From the NCBI GenBank assembly GCA_046329235.1, contig JAXLVA010000001.1, forward strand, positions 2,294,001-2,358,000: a DNA stretch of 64,000 nucleotides. Direction: 5' to 3'. The notes below the pieces were generated by a model. The model saw only the letters and a list, made by a program, of their open reading frames with translations, was not told where the DNA came from and did no database searches. Source of the DNA: JALONH01 sp046329235. Lineage in GTDB: Bacteria > Bacteroidota > Bacteroidia > Cytophagales > Cytophagaceae. Shown one piece after another: positions 41,626-49,346 of the stretch (position 1 is its first letter; each line of letters opens with the position of its first letter). Made by a program: the position numbers and the translations under genes.

Positions 41626-44600
41626 ATGCGTAACAAAAATCTCGTGATTGCACTCACTGTCGTTGTGACAGCCGTGTGTTTATTCTTAATCTCTTTCACC
41701 TTTATCGCCCGTTCGGTAGAGAGTGATGCTGCTGAGTATGCTACAGAAGCAGACAACACAGTAAACATTATTAAAAAAGCTCAATACTTAGATTCTGTTT
41801 ACGACAAACCTGTAGTGGACTTGTTCGGATTCATCCCAATGACCTACAAAGAAGTAAAAGAACTTGAACTTTCTTTAGGTTTGGATTTACAAGGTGGTAT
41901 GCACGTTGTATTAGAAGTTTCTCCAATTGAAATTTTAAAAGTAATGGCAGGTGTTAACGCTGAAAACAGCACGTTCAAAACTGCTATTAAAAATGCTCAA
42001 GAGAAACAAAAAAGCAGCCAAGCTCCTTTCCAAGAATTATTCTTTAATGAGTATCGCACTTTAGCGGGAGATAATCAATTAAACCGCATCTTCGCTAACT
42101 CTATCAATAAGGGAACTATCTCTGCTCGTTCTACAGATGACGAAATCGAAGAAATCATCAACAAAGAGATTGACGAGTCAGTAGATCGTTCATTAAGCAT
42201 CTTACGTAATCGTATCGATAAATTTGGCGCGATTCAACCGAACTTACAACGTATCCGTGGAACAGGGAGAATCTTAGTTGAATTACCTGGTGTAGAAAAC
42301 CCTCAACGTGTACGTAACTTATTACAAGGGATGGCGAAATTAGAATTCCTTGAAGTATACAACTTAAACGAAGTAGGTGAACGTATCCAAGAAATGGAAA
42401 CGTATTTACAGTCGGTAGAACGCGCTCGTCAAGATGCAAGCAAAATTTTAGATACAGTGAAAGCTGCTCAATCTAGCAACACTTCCTCTCAAGACTTATT
42501 CGTAGATAACACTAAAAAAGACAGCACAACGGTTGCTAAAGATTCTACTGCAGCTGACACTACTCAACAAGCATCCACTTTCTTCCGTTTAGCAAAAGGT
42601 TATTTTGCATTTGACAAAAAAGACACTGCTACTATCAATAAATTATTAGCTATCCCTAGAGTTCAAGAAATTTTAGGTAGAGACTTCCAATTTATGTGGG
42701 CTAAAAAAGCTTACTCAGGAGTAGGTGGCGATACATTAGAAATTTATGAATTATATCCGGTTAAACGTAAACGTAATGGAGAACCGGCATTAAGCGGGGA
42801 TGTAATTACCGACGTACGTTATGGATTAGCTCAAAATGGTAAAGGATATGAAGTAAGCATGGCAATGAATACTGCCGGTGCTACGGAGTGGAGAAAAATC
42901 ACTAAAGAAGCGGCTAATCGTTTCCAAACTACTCAGCAACCACAACGTATTGCTATTGCCTTAGATGGCTATGTGTTCTCTGCACCAACTGTACGTGAAG
43001 AAATCCCTAACGGTAGCTCAAGCATTTCAGGCGACTTCTCACTGGAAGAAGCAAATGACTTATATACTGTATTAAAAGCAGGTAAACTTCCGGCTCCTGT
43101 TCGTATAGTTGAAGAAGTAATCGTAGGACCAACATTAGGTGCGGAATCTATTCAATCCGGTTTAATGTCCTTATTATGCGGTGTTGGAGTTGTTGTGTTA
43201 TTAATGATTATGTACTACAACAAAGGTGGTATCATCGCTGACGTTGCCCTAATATTCAACGTAGTATTTACGTTAGGTTTCTTAGCGTCTATGAACTCAG
43301 TGTTAACTTTACCGGGTATTGCCGGTATCGTATTAACCATTGGTATGTCGGTCGATGCAAACGTATTGATTTTCGAACGTATCAAAGAAGAATTAGCTGC
43401 AGGCAAGTCAATGATTCAAGCGATTAACGCAGGTTATGACAAAGCATTCAGCTCCATCTTTGACTCCAACGTTACTACGGTATTAACAGGGGTAATTCTA
43501 TTGTTATTAGGTGAAGGACCGGTTAAAGGTTTCGCCTTAACTCTTATCATCGGGGTGGCATGTTCCTTCTTTACTGCGGTATTCATTTCTAAAGTAATCA
43601 TCTTATGGATGGTAGGTAACAAAGAAGAAGGTAACGTTTCTTTCACAACAGTAATATCTAAAAACTTATTCCGCAACATCAACCTTGATGTAATTGGCAA
43701 ACGTAAAATCGCTTATGTGTTTTCTAGCGTTATTTTAGTAGCCGGTTTTGTAAGTATCTATATGCAAGGTGGATTAAACTTAGGTGTAGATTTCAAAGGT
43801 GGTCGTTCTTATATCTTAGAATTCCAAAATCCGGTTTCTGTTACTGAAGTGAAAGATGCTCTAGGTACAGTATTCACAGGTGCTACGGAAGTGAAAACTT
43901 ACGGATCTGACACTAAGATTAAAGCTACAACTGTTCACATGGTAGAAGATGAATCAACAGAAGGCGATAGCACTGTACAAGCGATGTTGGTACAATCTTT
44001 ATCAAGTATTTCTAAAGATAATTCTTATAAAATCTTAAGCACTTCTAAAGTAGGTGCTACTGTAGCGGATGACATCAAGAGCTCTTCATGGAAATCCATC
44101 TTAGCATCGCTTATCGGTATCTTCGTTTATATCTTAATCCGATTCAGAAAATGGCAATTCTCTTTAGGTGGTGTAGTTGCCTTATTCCACGATACTATGA
44201 TGGTATTGGCTATCTTCGGAATTTTACGTTGGTTCGAAATCAACTTTGAGATTGACCAAGTAATCATTGCGGCATTGTTAACTATCGTAGGTTTCTCTAT
44301 CAACGATACGGTAATTGTATTTGACCGTGTTCGTGAATTAATTCACGAAGGTGGTTCAAAACTAACAGCGGAAGAAATGATCAATACCGCTATTAACAGC
44401 ACATTAAGCCGTACTATCATGACTACAGTAACGGTATTAGTATCTATTATCATCTTAACTATCTTCGGTGGTGAAGCATTGAGAGGTTTCTCTGTAGCTT
44501 TATTAATCGGGGTTATCTTCGGTTCTTACTCTACACTATACATTGCGATACCAATGGTATTGGATTTGCGCAGTAAAGAAGAGAAAGCGATGAAAAATAG

Positions 44601-44628
44601 TTTAGTAGAGAAGAAAGCATCTGTTTAA
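41626..44628 (+). CDS. secDF: Fused protein translocase subunit SecDF
   Basis: A 1000-residue fusion of SecD (about 1-665) and SecF (about 685-1000). The SecD half has an N-terminal span, the periplasmic P1 region (GLDLQGGMHVVLEV, about 85-98) and six spans with GMSVDANVLIFERIKEEL (about 570). SecF begins with a span and GVDFKGGRSYILEF, then FSINDTVIVFDRVRELI (about 893). SecDF uses the proton gradient to pull proteins out of SecYEG. Fusion of the two is usual in Bacteroidota. A long low-complexity segment at 283-320 separates parts of P1. It ends at a strong terminator at 44651. Confidence 0.97.
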   Translation: MRNKNLVIALTVVVTAVCLFLISFTFIARSVESDAAEYATEADNTVNIIKKAQYLDSVYDKPVVDLFGFIPMTYKEVKELELSLGLDLQGGMHVVLEVSPIEILKVMAGVNAENSTFKTAIKNAQEKQKSSQAPFQELFFNEYRTLAGDNQLNRIFANSINKGTISARSTDDEIEEIINKEIDESVDRSLSILRNRIDKFGAIQPNLQRIRGTGRILVELPGVENPQRVRNLLQGMAKLEFLEVYNLNEVGERIQEMETYLQSVERARQDASKILDTVKAAQSSNTSSQDLFVDNTKKDSTTVAKDSTAADTTQQASTFFRLAKGYFAFDKKDTATINKLLAIPRVQEILGRDFQFMWAKKAYSGVGGDTLEIYELYPVKRKRNGEPALSGDVITDVRYGLAQNGKGYEVSMAMNTAGATEWRKITKEAANRFQTTQQPQRIAIALDGYVFSAPTVREEIPNGSSSISGDFSLEEANDLYTVLKAGKLPAPVRIVEEVIVGPTLGAESIQSGLMSLLCGVGVVVLLMIMYYNKGGIIADVALIFNVVFTLGFLASMNSVLTLPGIAGIVLTIGMSVDANVLIFERIKEELAAGKSMIQAINAGYDKAFSSIFDSNVTTVLTGVILLLLGEGPVKGFALTLIIGVACSFFTAVFISKVIILWMVGNKEEGNVSFTTVISKNLFRNINLDVIGKRKIAYVFSSVILVAGFVSIYMQGGLNLGVDFKGGRSYILEFQNPVSVTEVKDALGTVFTGATEVKTYGSDTKIKATTVHMVEDESTEGDSTVQAMLVQSLSSISKDNSYKILSTSKVGATVADDIKSSSWKSILASLIGIFVYILIRFRKWQFSLGGVVALFHDTMMVLAIFGILRWFEINFEIDQVIIAALLTIVGFSINDTVIVFDRVRELIHEGGSKLTAEEMINTAINSTLSRTIMTTVTVLVSIIILTIFGGEALRGFSVALLIGVIFGSYSTLYIAIPMVLDLRSKEEKAMKNSLVEKKASV

Positions 44629-44650
44629 TTCTCTTTAAATCCTTATAAAT

Positions 44651-44682
44651 AAAAAAGCCCCGATAATTATCGGGGCTTTTTT
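44651..44682. terminator. Terminator of secDF (bidirectional)
   Basis: A perfect palindrome GCCCCGATAA/TTATCGGGGC (44657-44676) flanked by six A and six T. It also serves the convergent operon ending at 44696. Confidence 0.92.
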
Positions 44683-44695
44683 ATTTTCATATCCT

Positions 44696-45547
44696 TTACT
44701 TCCTCGTGATTTTTATCTTATCCAACATAGACAGATTAACCCCTATATCGGAATTGTTATCCATGACTACTCTTGGTCGATATTCCACCTCTGCATTATA
44801 GTTTTCAAAACTGAAATAATCATTTTTCAATATCATAGTTAAATTTCTAGGCAAGAGATTCCTCCATGTAACGGAAGAATGGTTGTTTTTTTCGATCACT
44901 AATAAATGATTAAAACCATATTCTTGAGTCACATAATTTCCAAGAGAATCCATCACCTCTTCATTATAGCTAATTTCTAATTCAGAAGAATCAGTTTTGA
45001 TAAACCAGTCATTCACCACTTTATGCTCAGCATCCATCGCCAAACTCATGGTTGTATTTTTTAAATCTAACGAACGGATTTCTTTAGCATATACTTTTAT
45101 CTCATAACCTATATCATAGGAATCGTAAGGTTGTGCATAATCGTCATTCGTGTTAGCCATAACCTCTGCGACTTGAACTACACTTCCATCTTCTATAAGA
45201 TCACCTTTTAGTTTTGTTTTGATTTCTGCGTACTTCTTTTCATCAAAAGAAATAAACAAGGTATCGTTACGTACTTCAGTTAAAATAAACTTAGCAGCAG
45301 TGGTATCCATCTGTACAGAATTAGATGACGACATGAAAACATTTACTTCCATTCGAACATTCTGTTTCACACATACAATATGCTTAAACTCTTTACCCTC
45401 TAACTTCCAAGTACGTAAACTATCTTCAATCCTTCTATTTCCGAATTGTCCCGATCTAATCTTGTCATTAAACAACTTAGCTGTCCAATATGGCATGGAC
45501 ATCACAACTAAATTAATCACTATAAATACTATAATACTGATACGCAT
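44696..45547 (-). CDS. Membrane-anchored protein of unknown function, ABC operon
   Basis: A 283-residue protein with one N-terminal hydrophobic segment (residues 2-22) and an extracytoplasmic beta-rich body. Sequence pieces such as SSELEISYNEEV and FSFENYNAEVEY, with regular alternation, recall the repetitive beta-helix of GIN/DUF2807 proteins, but that is only an impression. It is the last gene of a three-gene operon, starting 1 nt after the permease stop, so it probably works with the transporter. Confidence 0.65.
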   Translation of the reverse strand: MRISIIVFIVINLVVMSMPYWTAKLFNDKIRSGQFGNRRIEDSLRTWKLEGKEFKHIVCVKQNVRMEVNVFMSSSNSVQMDTTAAKFILTEVRNDTLFISFDEKKYAEIKTKLKGDLIEDGSVVQVAEVMANTNDDYAQPYDSYDIGYEIKVYAKEIRSLDLKNTTMSLAMDAEHKVVNDWFIKTDSSELEISYNEEVMDSLGNYVTQEYGFNHLLVIEKNNHSSVTWRNLLPRNLTMILKNDYFSFENYNAEVEYRPRVVMDNNSDIGVNLSMLDKIKITRK

Positions 45548-45548
45548 A

Positions 45549-46511
45549 TTAGACCTCCTTCTCTTTTAAAGCGAAAAAACTTAGCGACAAAATAGACACC
45601 GGCAGAAACCATAAAAGGAAATCTGCAATAGGCATTAGGGCATCATCCTCCAGACGTATGTACAAATCGTCATTGGTACTATTATAGGCATAGGTGTCCA
45701 CTACATCCGCCACCCATGGAGAATCAATAAATACATTGTGATCGATACCAATAGCAAAACCATACAACAGATAAAAAATAAAAATGCCAAACCCAAACAA
45801 AAAGGTTTTAAAGAAAGAGAACCTGTTGAACAGAACGGCTCCATACATAAAGAATCCAATCCCTGCGATCAACACTGCATGTAACAATTGAACTAGCTTG
45901 GGTTCATAATCACCGTCAATGGTGAACGCGTTCCAAGGCATATATAATGAGCTCTTCTCAAAAATCGGAATCGACTTATCCGGACAATAATTAGAACTAT
46001 TTTCAAATGTATATGGGTGGTTTATGTAAAAGGTATGAAAATAATTATACTCAAAAGTCCCAATTACCATATTACCTATACCAAAAATCACATAATACAA
46101 TGCGGTGTAAACTAAATAAAACAGCACTACTCTTACTACTACTTCTAGCAACCACTTCTCGAAAATAGAAGCCGGCTTATTCATATAAAACACAGCTTCA
46201 CCGGAATTGCCAAAATTGATAAAGGAGTTTAATGCAAACATGCCACCAAAACCAAGCAAGCCGGTCCAGTAGAGTATAAACATGAAAATCTGCCAGTCGT
46301 CATTTTGTCTGTAATAGGAAACAATCTTGCCTACTCCCAATTCACAATAACAATTATAATCATCTAATCTGCCAAATATTAAAAAGAGTATAACCATTAA
46401 AACTCCAATGGCCGCAACACTGATAGTGAAGAGATAATACTTTTTCTTATTCTCCACCAAATGATTTTTAAGCAAACTTAAAAATCGTGAAAATTTAAAA
46501 TACGATTGCAT
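45549..46511 (-). CDS. ABC transporter permease-like membrane protein
   Basis: A 320-residue protein with about six membrane spans (starting at residues 26, 84, 128, 205, 230 and 295). It lies 4 nt after the ABC ATPase gene, the usual arrangement of ABC-2 type exporters in Bacteroidota. The sequence shows no classic permease EAA loop; assignment rests on topology and neighbours. Confidence 0.72.
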   Translation of the reverse strand: MQSYFKFSRFLSLLKNHLVENKKKYYLFTISVAAIGVLMVILFLIFGRLDDYNCYCELGVGKIVSYYRQNDDWQIFMFILYWTGLLGFGGMFALNSFINFGNSGEAVFYMNKPASIFEKWLLEVVVRVVLFYLVYTALYYVIFGIGNMVIGTFEYNYFHTFYINHPYTFENSSNYCPDKSIPIFEKSSLYMPWNAFTIDGDYEPKLVQLLHAVLIAGIGFFMYGAVLFNRFSFFKTFLFGFGIFIFYLLYGFAIGIDHNVFIDSPWVADVVDTYAYNSTNDDLYIRLEDDALMPIADFLLWFLPVSILSLSFFALKEKEV

Positions 46512-46515
46512 ATAA

Positions 46516-47343
46516 TTAGCTATGGAATAATTTATTTAAAACATCCGGCTTAGTCATGATGGCTTTATACAACACTTCTAAATCAACTTTACTTCGCTCC
46601 GATGTATTATTTATTTGAATAGTCTCATATCCTCTAATAGTTTCATCTTGATAAATAGCATCCGGAATTGATTCATGGGTAATAGAGAATTGCAATTTGT
46701 GTTCTATCGTATCTAACGACTTATCAAACAATACCACTCCCTCATCAATGACCGCCATACGATCCACTACATTTTCAATATCTTTCACTTGATGGGTACT
46801 AATCACAATACATTTATCAGGTCTTGAAATCGACTGTATTACTTTTTTAAACTGGACCTTACTTAATATATCCAGGCCATTAGTTGGTTCATCCATTAAA
46901 AGCAGTTCGGTATTAGTAGCTAAACTAAATGCAATAAGCGCTTTCTTCTTCTGCCCCAAACTCATTTGAGTTAAATGATTATTAGAAGGTATTTGAAAAT
47001 CTTCCAACAATCGTAAGAACAAATCATTATTGTAGTTAGGATAAAAAGGGCTTAAGGTTTTAGCAAACTCAGAAACCAATACAGGAGGCACGTGAAATTC
47101 TTCCGGCAGGAGGAATATCTTGCTAAGCATTTCAGGATTTCGCTTATAAGAATCAAAACCAAAAGTAATCACCTTCCCACTAGCCGGCTTTAACAAGCCA
47201 CATAGCAAACGAAACATGGTGCTTTTACCTGTTCCGTTTTTACCTAACAAGCCATACAGATGACCCGTCTCGAAAGTTAAATTGAGTTGATTGAATACCT
47301 GTTTTTTCTTGTATTTAAAATCAACCTGTTGGAGTGCAATCAT
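46516..47343 (-). CDS. ABC transporter ATP-binding protein
   Basis: A 275-residue ABC ATPase. Walker A is GLLGKNGTGKST (about 32-43), the signature LTQMSLGQKKKALIAF (about 131-146, usual LSGGQ replaced by SLGQ), Walker B LLLMDEPTNGLD (about 154-165) and the switch His in VISTHQVKDIE (about 189). ABC-2 type exporters of this kind often follow a GntR regulator; none is seen here. The 3' part (after 200) is a small extra domain. It starts the operon 46516-44696. Confidence 0.93.
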   Translation of the reverse strand: MIALQQVDFKYKKKQVFNQLNLTFETGHLYGLLGKNGTGKSTMFRLLCGLLKPASGKVITFGFDSYKRNPEMLSKIFLLPEEFHVPPVLVSEFAKTLSPFYPNYNNDLFLRLLEDFQIPSNNHLTQMSLGQKKKALIAFSLATNTELLLMDEPTNGLDILSKVQFKKVIQSISRPDKCIVISTHQVKDIENVVDRMAVIDEGVVLFDKSLDTIEHKLQFSITHESIPDAIYQDETIRGYETIQINNTSERSKVDLEVLYKAIMTKPDVLNKLFHS

Positions 47344-47410
47344 AAAATTTCAAGGGACAAAATAGACGAAAGTTGAATATAAGTATATTCTTGAAAACTA
47401 TGCTAAAAAA

Positions 47411-47443
47411 CGAAAGGTCTGCAAAACTATTGCAGACCTTTCG
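47411..47443 (-). terminator. Terminator of the DoxX gene
   Basis: A perfect 14-bp stem, CGAAAGGTCTGCAA (47411-47424) with TTGCAGACCTTTCG (47430-47443). On the minus strand it follows the DoxX stop and is itself followed by TTTTTT. Confidence 0.9.
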
Positions 47444-47467
47444 ACAAATTAATATTCTAGATTACGA

Positions 47468-47839
47468 TTACAACAATTGTAATAGCTTCGCTCTATTCTC
47501 AACAAATATCCAAACGATAACTAGCAAACAAATTAACGCTGCTACTACAGTAGATGGGTCAAATACTAAATGGTGAATCACTGCACCTATCATTACCGGG
47601 AAGTTAATTAATGCGCCTATCAAACGAGTTTTAGGAATTACCATTAAAGCACCGCCGATAGCTTCAGCAATACCTACCAATGGCATTAACCAAGTAATCG
47701 TTGCCATAGCACCAAACAATCTAAGTTGCTCCGGAGTCAATTCGGGCATCGGCATATATTGAAACAATTTATTTAAACCTGAATTCAATAGCATTAAACC
47801 TGCTAAAATGCTCACTACTAGTAAAATTTTGTTTTTCAT
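47468..47839 (-). CDS. DoxX-like small membrane protein
   Basis: A 123-residue protein with four membrane spans (about 5-24, 45-63, 72-90 and 95-115). The pattern LLNSGLNKLFQY, PLVGIAEAIGGALMVIPKTRLIGAL is typical of DoxX/DUF6790-like proteins of unknown or redox-related function. It has its own terminator and lies immediately downstream of copy A of the aspS-derived repeat. Confidence 0.82.
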   Translation of the reverse strand: MKNKILLVVSILAGLMLLNSGLNKLFQYMPMPELTPEQLRLFGAMATITWLMPLVGIAEAIGGALMVIPKTRLIGALINFPVMIGAVIHHLVFDPSTVVAALICLLVIVWIFVENRAKLLQLL

Positions 47840-47887
47840 AAGATATAGTTTACGTTTTTACAGAATACAGACAACACCGCGTTATTT

Positions 47888-47973
47888 TTAGTTCCATAAA
47901 AAAAGCGAAGCTTTTGGCTTCACTTTTTTATTAAATATCTAAAAGATTGAATTACGCTTTTTGCGGGATTGGT
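47888..47973. repeat. 86-bp direct repeat, copy A (aspS 3'-end duplicate)
   Basis: Differs from copy B (49261-49346) at three positions only. On the minus strand it contains a remnant of the aspS end (codons for PIPQKA plus TAA, 47952-47972), spacer, and a terminator hairpin (GCGAAG/CTTCAC at about 47905-47923, with one mismatch). It lies directly after the stop codon of the McrC-like gene and directly upstream of the DoxX gene leader. Confidence 0.93.
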
Positions 47974-49166
47974 CACATTGAAAAATATCCAGAAGCCCCT
48001 TCTTTCGACGGCTTGAACGTAGAAAAATACAGATTCAGCTCACTTTTAAGCAATTCAAACTGCTTGTCATTTAAAATATCACTCATATTTACCGGAATCA
48101 TTTTTGAATAATAAGGATAATACAAGAACGCAGTTTTTAGTGATGTTTTTTCATCTACCAATTCCGCTAATATGAGATACAAAACAGCTTGATATAAATC
48201 ATCTTTTCTTAAAAATGTTTGCGTAGATTTAATTTCAAGAATTACTATATCCAGAATAAAATCAGGTCTGCCATTAATCCTCCTATTCTTCCCATTTTTT
48301 CTTTTTTTTAAGATATCAAGTTGTAAAACAGGATTATGAAGAATTGTTTTTGCATTTGAAAACAAAGCTAATTCTTCATAGCAATTATCTATAAGCAATT
48401 TTATTGCATCAAGAGATTCGACTGAAAAGTAAAAGTATTCTTTTTTAAAGTATCCATAACTTAACGTTCTGTACAATTGAACATACTGCATCAATAAAAG
48501 AAGGTCATTCGAAGAATATTTTCTTCTTCTTAAATTAAGGAATACTTGTGTTTTATATTTATGTATTATACCCAAACAATTTTCAAAATAGATTTCCGCC
48601 TGAATAAAATCTGCCTTAAAAACTTCTTTTTGAGAAGCCCTATCAATAATAAGCATTTGAAAACATTTATCGTCAAGCTCATTTATCAAGAAATCCGAAT
48701 TTTGAGTTGCATGAAAACCAACATGGATACGTATCCTCCACAATTCGCTGTTACTAATTTGTAATATATATTTGCTATCCCGCTTTAGCTCGTTTAAATA
48801 GACTTCATAAGTTTCTCTGTCTAAAAAATACACGAGCCCTCCTTTAGAAAAGTTAGCTCTGTCTGCTATCATTATTTTTTTCTCTCTTATCCTGAGTAAC
48901 AATTCTTCTACCCTCACCCTATAAGAGTCTATCTCTGATTTATATCTACGGACAGCATCATTACCTCGGAGAAAAAACAATCTCACGTATTCTTCAAAAG
49001 AATACCCAACAACAGCCGAGTTTATTTTTTTCTTTTTTACAGGAATAATCAATTCTGGTTTTTTGCTTTCAAAGCCTCCTATGTACTTTGAAAGCATTTT
49101 CCTTACCTCTATATCTTTGACTAAAGAGGTAATATTTTTAACATAAATTATCTTATCTTTTAGCAA
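47973..49166 (-). CDS. McrC-like PD-(D/E)XK nuclease, orphan
   Basis: A 397-residue protein. The C-terminus (about 290-375) is a PD-(D/E)XK nuclease: NGRPDFILDIVILEIKST gives the Asp and the E-x-K, and DDLYQAVLYLILAEL with LKTAFLYYPYYSK is the Q-xxx-Y helix and closing strand typical of McrC-type nucleases. The N-terminal 280 residues are helical and basic and resemble the McrC/DUF2357 region only loosely. In McrBC, McrC cuts DNA under control of the McrB GTPase; no McrB is adjacent. Start: TTG at 49166; the first ATG at 49097 would lose 23 residues. The stop codon shares its last base with repeat copy A. A restriction or phage-defence role is inferred. Confidence 0.72.
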   Translation of the reverse strand: MLKDKIIYVKNITSLVKDIEVRKMLSKYIGGFESKKPELIIPVKKKKINSAVVGYSFEEYVRLFFLRGNDAVRRYKSEIDSYRVRVEELLLRIREKKIMIADRANFSKGGLVYFLDRETYEVYLNELKRDSKYILQISNSELWRIRIHVGFHATQNSDFLINELDDKCFQMLIIDRASQKEVFKADFIQAEIYFENCLGIIHKYKTQVFLNLRRRKYSSNDLLLLMQYVQLYRTLSYGYFKKEYFYFSVESLDAIKLLIDNCYEELALFSNAKTILHNPVLQLDILKKRKNGKNRRINGRPDFILDIVILEIKSTQTFLRKDDLYQAVLYLILAELVDEKTSLKTAFLYYPYYSKMIPVNMSDILNDKQFELLKSELNLYFSTFKPSKEGASGYFSM

Positions 49167-49260
49167 ACTACAACAATGACTATTGATTAATCTAATTTAG
49201 TAAAAACCATTTAAAGTTATTCAAGATTGCGTTTGACTTTCATATAGATTTAGCCCCAAA
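47974..49260 (-). mobile_element. Candidate single-gene insertion between aspS-tail repeats
   Basis: The 1287 bp between the repeat copies contain one gene and about 95 nt of upstream DNA. With one repeat, the inserted length would be 1373 bp. There is no integrase, transposase or terminal inverted repeat, so the insertion mechanism is unknown. GC content is clearly lower than in aspS (three 60-base lines counted by hand in or near the gene: 23, 28 and 38%; one aspS line 48%). Confidence 0.72.
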
Positions 49261-49346
49261 TTAGTTCCATAAAAAAAGTGAAGCTTTTGACTTCACTTTT
49301 TTATTAAATATCTAAAAGATTGAATTATGCTTTTTGCGGGATTGGT
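49261..49346. repeat. 86-bp direct repeat, copy B (genuine aspS 3' end and terminator)
   Basis: Spans the last seven codons of aspS, its stop (49325-49327) and its terminator: GTGAAG (49278-49283) pairs perfectly with CTTCAC (49291-49296), with a T-run on each strand side. It is 83/86 identical to copy A. One difference is a synonymous change in the final Ala codon (GCA here, GCG in copy A). Confidence 0.93.

Noticed and set aside
47888..49346. Reading the flanking repeats as an IS with transposase-type target duplication
   Set aside because: 86-bp repeats are too long, no terminal inverted repeats and no transposase; the repeat is the aspS tail itself.
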